Part shown: piece after piece, positions 8,898 through 17,395 of the stretch
How positions within the stretch are numbered: position 1 is the first letter of the stretch
Layout: each line of letters begins with the position of its first letter
Assembly: GCA_946481095.1 (NCBI GenBank)
Contig: CAMLML010000059.1
Span: forward strand, 1-30,198
DNA from: an uncultured Cellvibrio sp.
GTDB taxonomy: Bacteria; Pseudomonadota; Gammaproteobacteria; Pseudomonadales; Cellvibrionaceae
Length of the DNA stretch: 30,198 bases
Reading direction: 5' to 3'
Program-made: the position numbers and the translations under genes
Notes under the pieces: model-generated
Database searches by the model: none
What the model was told of the DNA's origin: nothing
Seen by the model: only the letters and a program-made list of their open reading frames with translations

Positions 8898-9644
8898 TCA
8901 AAAAAAGACCAGACCCAAGCTGTGCAAGTGTTGAAAAAAAGTGTTGACCTGATTTTGTATGAGGGAAAATGCTGAATTATCGATCTCTTTTTTTAATAGC
9001 ATTAACTGATCCCGAATTGTCAATTGAGGATTATCACGACATAGTTGCAACAATCGAGAACTGGTAGCGCTTAGCTCCATGAACTGAATCTGATAATGAC
9101 GATTTCGATAAACCAGCAAATAGGTTGTCGTGTTGGAACTTTTCGGAATAAAACTTACGGACAATTGATGCACCGGCCAAGGATAAGACAGCAATACAGC
9201 CAGTGGCGACAAACTGATTTGATGATTTTCTATACTATCAGGCATAGAAGTTTCTGGTGGTAATTCATCCCGGGAAACATCCAATGCCAACTCAACCCAT
9301 TCATAATGAGCGAGCGCCCGCATAAACGGAAATTCATCAATCAATTGATGATCCGTCTGGAAAAGGTATGTGAGGAACTCCTGACTGATCTCCAGAAAAT
9401 AAGGTGTTTGCGCCTGGTGTGCTCGAATAAAATCACGAGTTAATTTATGCCATTTCTCGTCGGGGATGATACTGCGCAGCACCGGAAACGCACCAGATAA
9501 AAATCCTTCAATGTTGTTATAGATCAAATCTACATAAATTTGCATACGCTCATCAGGAAGATTTTCCGGTTTCGGATGCACTTCAGGATCGCGTAAATAT
9601 TTCGTAAAATTAAACTGTGTATTCTGAAATGAATAGCTTGTCAT
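8898..9644 (-). CDS. hvfC: HvfC/BufC-type DUF2063 partner protein
   Basis: 248 aa, cytoplasmic. The N-terminal half (residues about 8-105) carries the DUF2063 pattern: YLRDPE, then RMQIYVDLIYNNIEGFLSGAFPVLRSI, then a FIRAH and PYFLEISQEFLTYL block. In Haemophilus and related systems this protein binds the precursor peptide and delivers it to the DUF692 enzyme. The C-terminal half is a less conserved beta-rich region. The start codon overlaps the hvfB stop by 4 bases, so translation is coupled. It is the last gene of the hvf operon and no good terminator follows it. Earlier annotations call DUF2063 'putative DNA-binding', which this context does not support. Confidence 0.88.
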   Translation of the reverse strand: MTSYSFQNTQFNFTKYLRDPEVHPKPENLPDERMQIYVDLIYNNIEGFLSGAFPVLRSIIPDEKWHKLTRDFIRAHQAQTPYFLEISQEFLTYLFQTDHQLIDEFPFMRALAHYEWVELALDVSRDELPPETSMPDSIENHQISLSPLAVLLSYPWPVHQLSVSFIPKSSNTTTYLLVYRNRHYQIQFMELSATSSRLLQLCRDNPQLTIRDQLMLLKKEIDNSAFSLIQNQVNTFFQHLHSLGLVFF

Positions 9645-10459
9645 AGTGATTGATAGTGTTTGATCTGTTCAATTTCAAATAATAATTCACTGACGGATGG
9701 AATATTAAAATCACGCTCAAGCAATGTAGGTTTTACGCCAAAATGACGATAAGCACTATTCAGTAACTGCCAAACATCCGGTATTACACTAGCACCATGG
9801 GTATCGACACGCAAACTTTCTGACTCTACATAATGCCCCGCAATATGAATATAAGCCGTTTTGTGTCCCGGTAAATTTTTTAAAAATTCTTCAGCGTTAT
9901 ATTGGTGATTAATACTATTCACATAAACATTATTGACATCCAACAATAATGCACAATCCGATTTTTCGATCACGGCATTGATAAACTCGAGTTCACTCAT
10001 TTCCTGCTGTGGAGCACAATAATAGGATGCATTTTCTATCGCAATACGCTGACCTAAAATATCCTGTGCCTGTCGGATTCGACCCGCAACATAATCAACA
10101 GCATCTTCTGTAAATGGAATCGGCAACAAATCGTAAAGTTGACCCTGATCACTTGAATAACTTAAATGCTCACTGTAATAAACAATATTATGCTCTCGCA
10201 TAAACTGCTTAATGTCCTGAAGTAAATCGGTATTGAGTGGTGCAGGTGAACCTATAGACAAAGACAAACCATGACAAACAAACGGGAAACGCTCGGTGTA
10301 ATAACGCAGTTGTTTTGCCAGACGACCACCAACACCAATCCAGTTTTCCGGCGCAACTTCCATAAATTGGATTTGGTTGTCGCTTACAGCTTCCAGTGTT
10401 TGCAACAGGCTCCGGCGCAGGCCTAAACCTGCACCGGATATAGCAGCTTGATAAATCAC
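9641..10459 (-). CDS. hvfB: MNIO (DUF692) peptide-modifying enzyme, HvfB/BufB type
   Basis: 272 aa, a TIM-barrel multinuclear non-heme iron oxidative enzyme that converts Cys residues of a precursor peptide to oxazolone/thioamide groups. Likely metal ligands are visible: H63 (CHGLSLSIG), E97-H98 (YYSEHLSYSSD), E142-N143 (IENASYY), D173/N175/N176 (LLLDVNNVYVNS), H204 and H208 (IHIAGHY), and D218/H220 (VDTHGASV). The family's opening G-x-G-L-G-L-R is at residues 9-15. It lies six bases downstream of the hvfA stop and overlaps hvfC by 4 bases, which is the canonical precursor-enzyme-partner order. Function is inferred from the family and context. Confidence 0.9.
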   Translation of the reverse strand: MIYQAAISGAGLGLRRSLLQTLEAVSDNQIQFMEVAPENWIGVGGRLAKQLRYYTERFPFVCHGLSLSIGSPAPLNTDLLQDIKQFMREHNIVYYSEHLSYSSDQGQLYDLLPIPFTEDAVDYVAGRIRQAQDILGQRIAIENASYYCAPQQEMSELEFINAVIEKSDCALLLDVNNVYVNSINHQYNAEEFLKNLPGHKTAYIHIAGHYVESESLRVDTHGASVIPDVWQLLNSAYRHFGVKPTLLERDFNIPSVSELLFEIEQIKHYQSL

Positions 10460-10465
10460 AAAAAA

Positions 10466-10783
10466 TTATTCTGATTTTTCTTCAGTTTTCTTTTTGTCAC
10501 CACCACACTTTCCTTCACCACATTTACCCTCTCCATCAGATTTCTTTTTATCACCACCACAACTGCCTTCTTTCTTTTTATCTCCGCCACAGCTACCTTC
10601 TTTTTTCTTGTCTGCACCACACTTGGCTTCACCACATTTACCTTCAGTCTTGTCAGCCAGTGTATAACCTGAAGACAAATTGTTTGCAGTTAAATCAGAT
10701 GACGCCATAGTCAAAGGTGACAAAGCCGCAGAAGCAACGAATGCAGCGCCAACCAAGGCTGAAATAGACATTTTATTTTTCAT
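10466..10783 (-). CDS. hvfA: HvfA-type Cys-rich precursor peptide (EGKCG repeats)
   Basis: 105 aa from the ATG at 10783. A longer frame from a TTG at 10795 would swallow the GGAG ribosome-binding site (10790-10793), so it is rejected. A Sec-type signal peptide (MKNK, hydrophobic residues 6-26, LSPLTMASS) marks it as exported. The mature C-terminal half has six Cys, at 50, 55, 65, 75, 88 and 93, set in EGKCGEAKCG, two EGSCGGDKKK units and EGKCGEGKCGG. These alternate with Lys-rich DKKK linkers and there is a short acidic tail. EGKCG Cys residues are the sites modified by HvfB/HvfC in the Haemophilus system, giving copper-binding peptides. The two EGSCG units differ from that consensus. A role in copper binding in the envelope is inferred, not shown. 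Confidence 0.88.
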   Translation of the reverse strand: MKNKMSISALVGAAFVASAALSPLTMASSDLTANNLSSGYTLADKTEGKCGEAKCGADKKKEGSCGGDKKKEGSCGGDKKKSDGEGKCGEGKCGGDKKKTEEKSE

Positions 10784-10789
10784 ACGAAT

Positions 10790-10793
10790 CTCC
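10790..10793 (-). promoter_or_regulatory. Ribosome-binding site fixing the hvfA start
   Basis: GGAG on the minus strand, six bases before the ATG at 10783. It decides against the upstream TTG. Confidence 0.75.
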
Positions 10794-10843
10794 AAGTGTT
10801 AATGAAAGTTAATTCAACCAGCCAAAACCAGTGAATGCGCAGG

Positions 10844-10872
10844 TTAGACGATGTGTTGTGGCAAACGTTACA
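10844..10872 (-). promoter_or_regulatory. Candidate ECF-sigma promoter of hvfABC
   Basis: On the minus strand the sequence reads TGTAACG (-35), then CGTCTAA (-10). The AAC and CGTC cores are separated by exactly 16 bases, the usual layout of ECF-sigma promoters. It would start transcription about 50-60 bases before the hvfA ATG. Homologous DUF2282/DUF692/DUF2063 operons in other bacteria are known ECF-sigma targets. No ECF gene is in this window, so this is a sequence-pattern prediction. Confidence 0.5.
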
Positions 10873-10900
10873 GATGTTGGAAATTATTTTTTGTGAAGAG

Positions 10901-10983
10901 CCCCTCACCCTAACCCTCTCGGTAATCGTTCCAGACATTACCCTACCTCCTGCATCCATGCAGTCTTCCCAAAGGGAGAGGGG
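10901..10983. repeat. Dispersed GC-rich inverted-repeat element (hvf-hrpA gap)
   Basis: The left end is CCCCTCACCCTAACCCTCTC and the right end is AAAGGGAGAGGGG, in inverted orientation. The 23-nt core is on the minus strand at 10943-10965 and is identical to the copy at 17473-17495. The element lies between the hvf promoter and the 3' end of hrpA. Confidence 0.8.
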
Positions 10984-11017
10984 ATGAATTCCCTGACTAA
11001 TTTGATACGAAGTACAT

Positions 11018-14000
11018 TCAATTCCCAAAACCCAACACCAATTCCCACTGCTTATCCAACCGCTTGGCCGAAACCGACACTTGCGTTTTCAGGGTTTGCG
11101 CAAATAAAGATACACGAAACTCTTCTATCCACCAACGATACTCCATCAGCGCAGAATTTTGCGCCAAAATATAAGCACCTTCTTTGTTAACCAGGTCTGT
11201 AAACCTTTGCCAATAGGTGGCGATTTCTGACATGCACATACGATCTTTCTGTGGATTCAGATTCAATTTTTCCATTCGCAACAAAATTGCACGGCAATAT
11301 TTGGGATACTGACTCAACCAGTTTTCCGGGGTTTGATAAATAGCCCCTTGATAAAACAACTGTGACAATTGTTGTTGAATGTCCCCAAGCCCCATGACCA
11401 AAGCTAAATTATTTTTGTGTTGTTTTATTTGCTTCTTAATATCAACCAACAAAGGTAAACTTTGCGATAAATAACCCGATAATTTCAACGCATATCCAAT
11501 TAGCTCTTCTTTGACTTTTATCACAGCACAATTAAATTCCACTTGTGTTCGTGGCAAATTATGTTGATCTGCGCAAACCAGTTGTTTAATGGCCGACATA
11601 ATCACATCGTCAATTACCTGCTCAGGCTTACCCATTTCTGCCACACTCAATCCCAACGCCTGACCTTTTAATAATTCTTTTTGACAATATTTTACCGGGG
11701 CCGGAACAGACAAATAAATTAATCGCGTCAACCCACGCTGCGTCATATCCAGAGCTTGTAATGGATTATCAATCACCTGTAATGACACAGAGCTTCCTTT
11801 ATCAACCAGTGCAGGATAAGCGCGAATGCTGATTCCAGCACGTGACAATTGCACATGCAAAGGCAAATCAGTGAAATCCCATGAAGTAATTCCAGTTCGT
11901 TCAATATTAACAGCAGCCGTTTGAATATTTTCCTGTACACGACTCTTATATTGTTCACGTAATTCCAACAAATTGCGATTACTCGCTACAATTTCTCCCT
12001 TATCATCTACCACATGTATATTGCATTGGTAAAAAATATCAGTTTGCGTTTCCACCCAGGCTTCAGCAGGAACATCAATACCGGTCAATTTTTTTAATTC
12101 CTGCCCCAGCACATCTGTTAAAGGTTTGTTATCAGGGGTTATACGTGCAAGTAATTTATCAACTACATCAGGTACAGGCACAAAATGTTTTCGTAAAGAT
12201 TTTGGTAAAGATTTCAATAAACCAATTAATTTATCGCGCAACATGCCTGGCACCAGCCATTGCAATCGATATTCAGGAACCAGATGCAATAAACTCATCG
12301 GAACATGGATACTCAATCCATCAAAAGGATGATTAGGTTCAAAATGATATGACAAAGGAAATAACATTCCACGCCATTCCAATTGGTTCGGGAATTGTGC
12401 GTCGGTAACCGAGTCAGCCCCGTGACGCATCAATCGCTCTCGCGGAATAAATAAAATTGTTGGGTCTGTTTGCTCTGCTTTCTTGCGCCAGCTTTCAAAA
12501 CTGATCCAATTATTGACATGCTCAGGAATACGTTCGTTATAAAAATTAAAAATTTCCTGTTCATCAACCAAAATATCGCGGCGACGGGATTTGGATTCGA
12601 GATCATCCAGCTCTTTGATTAAATTTTCCTGATGGGAGAAAAAATCAAAAGCTTGACTCCCTCCTAGCCTCCCCCTTTCCAGGGGGAGGGACTGATCCCC
12701 TCCTCTGACAAGGGGAGGGTTAGGGTGGGGTCTTTTTTCTAAAGATCTCCGCTTCGGATGCACGCCATACTGCCCCTCAACCAAGGCCGCCCGAATAAAT
12801 ACATTCCGCGATTCAACAGGATCTATTTTGTTATAGCTCACTATTTTCTTTTCAATAATGATCAAACCATACAAACTGATTTTTTCATAAGCCATCACCT
12901 GCCCGCTGCGACTGTCGTAATGGGGCTCAAAATGCTGGCGCTTAATTAAATGCTCTGCAGTTTGTATTACCCATTCGGGTTCGATTTTGGCAACAGTATG
13001 TGCATAAAGTTTTGCCGTTTCTATTAACTCGGCAGCCATAATCCATTTAGGTGTTTTTTTGGCAAGTGATGATCCGGGAAAAATTGCAAACTTGCGATTA
13101 CGCGCGCCCAAATATTCGCGTTCTTCATGATTAAAACCCAAATTACCCAGCAAACCTGTTAACAAGGATTTATGCACCGACTCATAATTAGCGGGATCCG
13201 TATTCACACGAAACCCCAAGTCCTTGATCACCACACACAATTGATGATGCACATCACGCCACTCACGCAAACGTAAATAAGACAAAAATTCTTTTTTACA
13301 TAATTTTCGCAATTGATTTTGCGTTAATTCCTGGCGCTGGGTCTCAAAATAATCCCACAAATTGACATAGGTTAAAAAATCAGAATGCTCTACCCAAAAA
13401 CGACGATGCATTTGATCAGCCGCTTGCTGTTTTTCGATTGGCCTTTCACGTGGGTCTTGAACAGATAAGGCACTGACGATAATTAATAATTCTCGAATAC
13501 AAGCATTTTCTTGCGCCGCAAATAACATTCTCGCCAAGCGGGGATCCAGAGGTAATTTTGCTAGTTGTTGTCCAACAGCAGTTAACTGATTTTTGCTATT
13601 AACCGCATGAAGTTCTTCCAATAATTTGTAACCATCACTGATTAATCGATGATCCGGCGCATCAAGCAAAGGGAAATAATGGATATCGCCCATACGCAAT
13701 TGCAACATCTGCAAAATAACGGCGGCAAGATTTGTGCGTAAAATTTCCGCATCGGTAAATGCTGGACGCGAATTAAAATCTTCTTCCGAATACAAACGAA
13801 TACAAATACCTTCAGCCACTCGACCACAACGTCCTTTACGTTGATTGGCACTGGCTTGTGAAACGGGTTCGATGGGCAGTCGTTGTACTTTGGTGCGATA
13901 GGAATAACGACTGATACGCGCGAAGCCTGGATCGATTACATAACGAATTCCAGGCACGGTAATCGATGTTTCTGCAACGTTGGTTGCCAATACGATGCGC

Positions 14001-15046
14001 CGACCTGTGTGAGGAGCAAATACTTTTTGTTGTTCCGCCAAACTTAATCGTGCATAAAAAGGCAAGACTTCCAAATGCGGCAATTGTGCTTTACGTAATT
14101 GATCAGCTGCTTCACGAATTTCGCGCTCGCCTGATAAAAAAATCAAAATGTCCCCACCGCGTTTTCCCTTTCCGGATTTTTCATAAGCATCTATTTCATT
14201 CACTGCATCCAGAATTGCAGCGTATTGGTCAGGCTCCTGCTCCTGATCTTCATTTGCTGATTCGTAAACAGGTCGGTACCAAACTTCTACCGGGTAAGTT
14301 CTACCTGAAACTTCAATGATGGGAGCATGATTAAAATGCTGTGAAAAACGTTCAAGATCAATGGTCGCGGAAGTAATAATTAATTTTAAATCGGGCCGTT
14401 TAACCAAAAGTTGTTTGAGATATCCCAACAAAAAATCAATATTTAAACTACGTTCATGCGCCTCATCAATAATCAAGGTATCGTATTTATTTAAAAAAGG
14501 ATCTTGCTGGATTTCGGCTAACAATATTCCATCTGTCATCACTTTAATTAAAGTCTTGTCGCTGGATTGATCACTGAATCTTACCTGATAGCCAACTTTG
14601 TCACCCAGAGTTGTTTGTAATTCTTCTGCAATACGATTGGCTACTGTATTCGCCGCTATTCGACGTGGCTGTGTATGCCCGATTAACCCCTTGGTTCCCC
14701 GACCAAGAGATAAACAAATTTTGGGTAATTGTGTAGTCTTCCCGGACCCGGTTTCACCTGCCAATACCACGACTTGATTACTGGCAATTAACTGCGCAAT
14801 TTCATCCCGTTTTTCACAAACAGGTAAATCAGGAAATTCAATTTTTGAAGGAATTAATGCTTGACGTGCAATCACCTGTTCAACAGAAACATCCCGCCGC
14901 ACTACCCACTTTTGCAACAATTCATCAAATGGTTTCCGCTCACGTGCCAACTTTTCAATTTCACTTAATCGTCGTGACAAGGCATGACGATCTTTCGCCA
15001 TCACATTTGACAGGGATTGTTTGTATTCTGACCAGGGAGCTGACAT
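11018..15046 (-). CDS. hrpA: ATP-dependent RNA helicase HrpA (with in-frame repeat insertion)
   Basis: 1342 aa from the ATG at 15046 (MSAPWSEY). An upstream ATG at 15076 has no ribosome-binding site, whereas AGG lies about 10 bases before 15046. HrpA is a DEAH-box 3'-5' RNA helicase that rescues stalled ribosomes in E. coli (1300 aa there). Motifs: Walker A GETGSGKT 97-104, DEAH 194-197, SAT 226-228, QRKGRCGR 402-409. These are followed by the winged-helix/ratchet region and OB fold, then the long HrpA-specific C-terminal domain (KSRRRDILVDEQ onward). At about residues 772-798 a 26-residue segment (PHPNPPLVRGG...LERGRLGG) is the translation of a dispersed DNA repeat. It lies just before the conserved FFSHQENL...KSRRRDILVD block. 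The frame is preserved, so the protein is probably intact. Confidence 0.93.
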   Translation of the reverse strand: MSAPWSEYKQSLSNVMAKDRHALSRRLSEIEKLARERKPFDELLQKWVVRRDVSVEQVIARQALIPSKIEFPDLPVCEKRDEIAQLIASNQVVVLAGETGSGKTTQLPKICLSLGRGTKGLIGHTQPRRIAANTVANRIAEELQTTLGDKVGYQVRFSDQSSDKTLIKVMTDGILLAEIQQDPFLNKYDTLIIDEAHERSLNIDFLLGYLKQLLVKRPDLKLIITSATIDLERFSQHFNHAPIIEVSGRTYPVEVWYRPVYESANEDQEQEPDQYAAILDAVNEIDAYEKSGKGKRGGDILIFLSGEREIREAADQLRKAQLPHLEVLPFYARLSLAEQQKVFAPHTGRRIVLATNVAETSITVPGIRYVIDPGFARISRYSYRTKVQRLPIEPVSQASANQRKGRCGRVAEGICIRLYSEEDFNSRPAFTDAEILRTNLAAVILQMLQLRMGDIHYFPLLDAPDHRLISDGYKLLEELHAVNSKNQLTAVGQQLAKLPLDPRLARMLFAAQENACIRELLIIVSALSVQDPRERPIEKQQAADQMHRRFWVEHSDFLTYVNLWDYFETQRQELTQNQLRKLCKKEFLSYLRLREWRDVHHQLCVVIKDLGFRVNTDPANYESVHKSLLTGLLGNLGFNHEEREYLGARNRKFAIFPGSSLAKKTPKWIMAAELIETAKLYAHTVAKIEPEWVIQTAEHLIKRQHFEPHYDSRSGQVMAYEKISLYGLIIIEKKIVSYNKIDPVESRNVFIRAALVEGQYGVHPKRRSLEKRPHPNPPLVRGGDQSLPLERGRLGGSQAFDFFSHQENLIKELDDLESKSRRRDILVDEQEIFNFYNERIPEHVNNWISFESWRKKAEQTDPTILFIPRERLMRHGADSVTDAQFPNQLEWRGMLFPLSYHFEPNHPFDGLSIHVPMSLLHLVPEYRLQWLVPGMLRDKLIGLLKSLPKSLRKHFVPVPDVVDKLLARITPDNKPLTDVLGQELKKLTGIDVPAEAWVETQTDIFYQCNIHVVDDKGEIVASNRNLLELREQYKSRVQENIQTAAVNIERTGITSWDFTDLPLHVQLSRAGISIRAYPALVDKGSSVSLQVIDNPLQALDMTQRGLTRLIYLSVPAPVKYCQKELLKGQALGLSVAEMGKPEQVIDDVIMSAIKQLVCADQHNLPRTQVEFNCAVIKVKEELIGYALKLSGYLSQSLPLLVDIKKQIKQHKNNLALVMGLGDIQQQLSQLFYQGAIYQTPENWLSQYPKYCRAILLRMEKLNLNPQKDRMCMSEIATYWQRFTDLVNKEGAYILAQNSALMEYRWWIEEFRVSLFAQTLKTQVSVSAKRLDKQWELVLGFGN
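12655..12732. repeat. Dispersed GC-rich inverted repeat inside hrpA, in frame
   Basis: A 78-bp (26-codon) element with imperfect inverted ends: GACTCCCTCCTAGCC on the left, GGGTTAGGGTGGGGTC on the right. An internal CCCCCTTTCCAGGGGG hairpin is also present. It belongs by its ends to the family at 7206, 10901 and 17396 but lacks the 23-nt core. It is translated as Pro/Gly/Arg-rich sequence in HrpA. Confidence 0.8.
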
Positions 15047-15096
15047 GTATATACGCCTGAAAATTTGGAGCATCATAGCAAATTTTTTCAGACGAA

Positions 15097-15124
15097 AAAA
15101 AAGAGCGCATTAGCGCTCTTTTTT
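15097..15124 (-). terminator. Terminator of the small beta-barrel gene
   Basis: A 12-bp perfect stem (AAAAAAGAGCGC / GCGCTCTTTTTT) with loop ATTA lies 11 bases beyond the stop codon of the minus-strand OMP gene and upstream of hrpA. It separates the two transcripts. A- and T-tracts flank both sides. Confidence 0.88.
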
Positions 15125-15135
15125 AAAAACAAAAA

Positions 15136-15747
15136 TTAGAAGCTATATTTGTAAGCCAGACTAATGAACTTCAGGTCTATTTTGTCTTGAGTAGTGATAT
15201 ATTCCAACTCAACAGATGATGAAGAACTAAACTCATAGCCAGCACCTACACCAGCAGCCCAACCTGTTTCATCTTCTGATATTGATTCTTTAAAAGAGAA
15301 TGTCTCCCCTGCAAGATCACCATCAAGAACTTCTGTATCATAGTCAGAATCAAAAGTGTATTCAGCCTTCATAAATCCAGCCTTTACTTTTCCATAAAAC
15401 TTGTTACCAAAAGTATAAGAGCCGAATAAAGCGGAAGTTTTCAATGAAATCTCGGCTTCACCATCATATGAAACGTTGCCATCAACCGGGTCACCAACAT
15501 ACAGAACAAAATCATCATCAAATGATTTTTCACTGTAAGTACCTGTAAATTGATACTCAATAGCAAAACCGTTATTGAAGTTATATCCCGCTTCAAGCAG
15601 ATAATTTTTTGGTTCAAGTAACGATTCTTCTGCTTGCACTTGCGTTAAACCCACACCGACAAACCAACCTGCACGGGATTCATTTTGCGCTAAAACAGAA
15701 CCGCTAACCAAAGATCCCAAAACTGCTGCCAATACTAACTTTTCCAT
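15136..15747 (-). CDS. Small outer-membrane beta-barrel protein
   Basis: 203 aa starting at the ATG at 15747, chosen because GGAG lies six bases upstream. The longer frame (to 15819) adds an N-terminus that hides the signal peptide. MEKLVLAAVLGSLVSGSVLA is a good Sec signal, cleaved before QNESRAGW. The mature part has alternating aromatic strands (GWFVGVGLTQV, YLLEAGYNFNNGFAIEYQF, SALFGSYTFG, FYGKVKAGFMKAEY, WAAGVGAGYEF). It ends in SLAYKYSF with a terminal Phe, matching an 8-stranded OmpA/Opa-like barrel. Extracellular loops are Asp/Glu/Ser-rich. Function is unknown: a surface adhesin or a small structural OMP are both possible. It is a single gene with its own terminator. Confidence 0.8.
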   Translation of the reverse strand: MEKLVLAAVLGSLVSGSVLAQNESRAGWFVGVGLTQVQAEESLLEPKNYLLEAGYNFNNGFAIEYQFTGTYSEKSFDDDFVLYVGDPVDGNVSYDGEAEISLKTSALFGSYTFGNKFYGKVKAGFMKAEYTFDSDYDTEVLDGDLAGETFSFKESISEDETGWAAGVGAGYEFSSSSSVELEYITTQDKIDLKFISLAYKYSF

Positions 15748-15988
15748 CACAATCTCCATAAGTAAAAGGGTTCCCATAAAGGGCGACGGCATTCTACACA
15801 AAATTGTTACAAATTCCATATTGACAGATCAATTTACAATCAATTGCCCTTCTTATAACCTGGGCAAACCTTTTGTGAGGGACATTTGGTAATGATTGTT
15901 ATAAGACACTTAAAGATATGAATCCGACCAGCATAATTATTTGCAAATTCAGTTTAAAAAGCTGAGACGTTTTTCAATCAGGAATGTT

Positions 15989-16696
15989 TTAACGCAACAA
16001 CATCCAACGTTGATTTAAATAAAGTTCAAGCGGACGGTATTGGATTTTATAATTCATTTTGTTGCAATTTTTTATCCAATAACCCAGATAGACATAATCC
16101 AAACCCATTTGACGGGTTTTTTCAATTTGTGACAACACAGAAAATTTTCCCAAGCTACGCCATTCGTGATCAGGAGAATAAAAAGTGTATACAGCAGAAA
16201 GACCATCCTGTAATTGATCGCACACCGAAAGTGCAATTAATTCACCTTGCAAACGGAATTCCAGATAACGTGTCAATCCCCATTCACTGGTCAGAAAATT
16301 TTGATATTGCTCTTTTGATGGTGGATGCATATCACCATCTGCATGTCGCCCTTCAATGTATCGTGAATACAATTGATAATGTTCATCAGTATCTATGCTA
16401 TCGGTCAAATGCAAACTTAAATCACTATTTTGATTCCAGCAACGACGTTGATTACGGTTGGGAGTAAATGCTTTAACAGGAATTCGACAGGAAACACATG
16501 CGGCACAATTTTTACATTGGGGACGATATAAATGTGCACCACTGCGCCTGAACCCCATTTGGGACAAGCGAGTGTAAAGCTCGGCATCTATGGGTGCCTG
16601 CGGATCAACAAACACTGTGGTTGCTTCCAACCCTTCAAGATAACTGCAAGGGTGAGGATGCGTGGCAAAGAGTTTTAGTGTGGAAAGATCAGTCAT
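15989..16696 (-). CDS. bpt: Aspartate/glutamate leucyltransferase (bacterial protein transferase)
   Basis: 235 aa from the ATG at 16696, whose ATGA overlaps the aat stop codon. A longer frame to 16726 would overlap aat by 34 bases. Bpt transfers Leu from Leu-tRNA to proteins with N-terminal Asp or Glu, marking them for ClpS/ClpAP. The conserved Cys are C17 ([10 protein letters not shown]) and the [10 protein letters not shown] cluster (C61, C64, C67, C70). [16 protein letters not shown] and the C-terminal [22 protein letters not shown] are ATE/Bpt signatures. It is translationally coupled to aat. The infA gene that often follows this pair elsewhere is absent: the next minus-strand gene is the small OMP. 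Confidence 0.93.
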   Translation of the reverse strand: MTDLSTLKLFATHPHPCSYLEGLEATTVFVDPQAPIDAELYTRLSQMGFRRSGAHLYRPQCKNCAACVSCRIPVKAFTPNRNQRRCWNQNSDLSLHLTDSIDTDEHYQLYSRYIEGRHADGDMHPPSKEQYQNFLTSEWGLTRYLEFRLQGELIALSVCDQLQDGLSAVYTFYSPDHEWRSLGKFSVLSQIEKTRQMGLDYVYLGYWIKNCNKMNYKIQYRPLELYLNQRWMLLR

Positions 16697-17391
16697 CTTG
16701 TCTGCCCAAGTGAAGTGTAATTCCAATGACTGGGTATCTGGACAAAGTCTATCAGTATTTGTTGGAAGTCGGCACGCGGAATTTCAACAGCCCCCAAACT
16801 AAATAAATGAGGATTGGCGACCTGCGCATCTATCAACACAAACCCCCAATCAGACAAATGTTTGGCTAAAGTAACAAATCCAATTTTTGATGCGTTATCT
16901 GTCCGGCTAAACATTGACTCGCCAAAAAATATTTTCCCCAAAGCCATGCCATAGAGCCCACCCACCAATTCATTACCCAACCACACCTCAACCGAATGCG
17001 CAAATCCCAAACGATGCATTTCAGAATAAGCCGAAATAATATCGTCACTGATCCAGGTGCCATCCGCATAAGCTCGAGGCTGGGAACAGGCGCGGATGAC
17101 GTCGGAAAAACATTGATCGAAGGTTACCCGATAATCTCCTTTGCGGATTATTTTTCGCAAACTGCGAGATGCATGAACCTTGTCGGGATAAAAAACAGTT
17201 CGCGGATTCGGACTCCACCAAAGAATAGGGTCGTCAGGATTAAACCAGGGAAATATTCCTTTTTGATAAGCCATTAGAATGCGTTCCGGTCGCAAATCCC
17301 CACCCACTGCCAACAGACCATTGGGGTCATCCAATGCCTGTGAGGGATCGGGAAAAGGTTCGAGTTTATGCGGGGAAAGTTGGGTTAGCAT
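16693..17391 (-). CDS. aat: Leucyl/phenylalanyl-tRNA--protein transferase
   Basis: 232 aa. The start is taken as the ATG at 17391 ([20 protein letters not shown]). The longer frame begins at a GTG inside the neighbouring repeat. Aat adds Leu or Phe to N-terminal Lys/Arg for degradation by the N-degron pathway. Signatures are [35 protein letters not shown], and [19 protein letters not shown]. It sits directly upstream of bpt, forming the two-enzyme leucylation operon. The ribosome-binding site (GAGGG) belongs to the repeat element ending at 17396. Identification is secure; only the exact start rests on the ribosome-binding-site argument. Confidence 0.95.
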   Translation of the reverse strand: MLTQLSPHKLEPFPDPSQALDDPNGLLAVGGDLRPERILMAYQKGIFPWFNPDDPILWWSPNPRTVFYPDKVHASRSLRKIIRKGDYRVTFDQCFSDVIRACSQPRAYADGTWISDDIISAYSEMHRLGFAHSVEVWLGNELVGGLYGMALGKIFFGESMFSRTDNASKIGFVTLAKHLSDWGFVLIDAQVANPHLFSLGAVEIPRADFQQILIDFVQIPSHWNYTSLGQTR

Positions 17392-17395
17392 GTTG

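Noticed and set aside
10466..10795. Longer hvfA reading frame starting at a TTG (MEIRMKNK...)
   Set aside because: The extra codons are the GGAG ribosome-binding site itself; the ATG at 10783 gives a clean signal peptide.
10780..11028. 82-codon minus-strand frame upstream of hvfA
   Set aside because: It runs through the dispersed repeat and the candidate promoter, has no family resemblance and no ribosome-binding site.
15748..15819. N-terminal extension of the small OMP (MEFVTILCRMPSPF...)
   Set aside because: It would bury the signal peptide and includes the GGAG ribosome-binding site as codons.
15820..15988. infA expected downstream of bpt
   Set aside because: The gap is too short (169 bases) and contains no matching frame; infA is simply not here.
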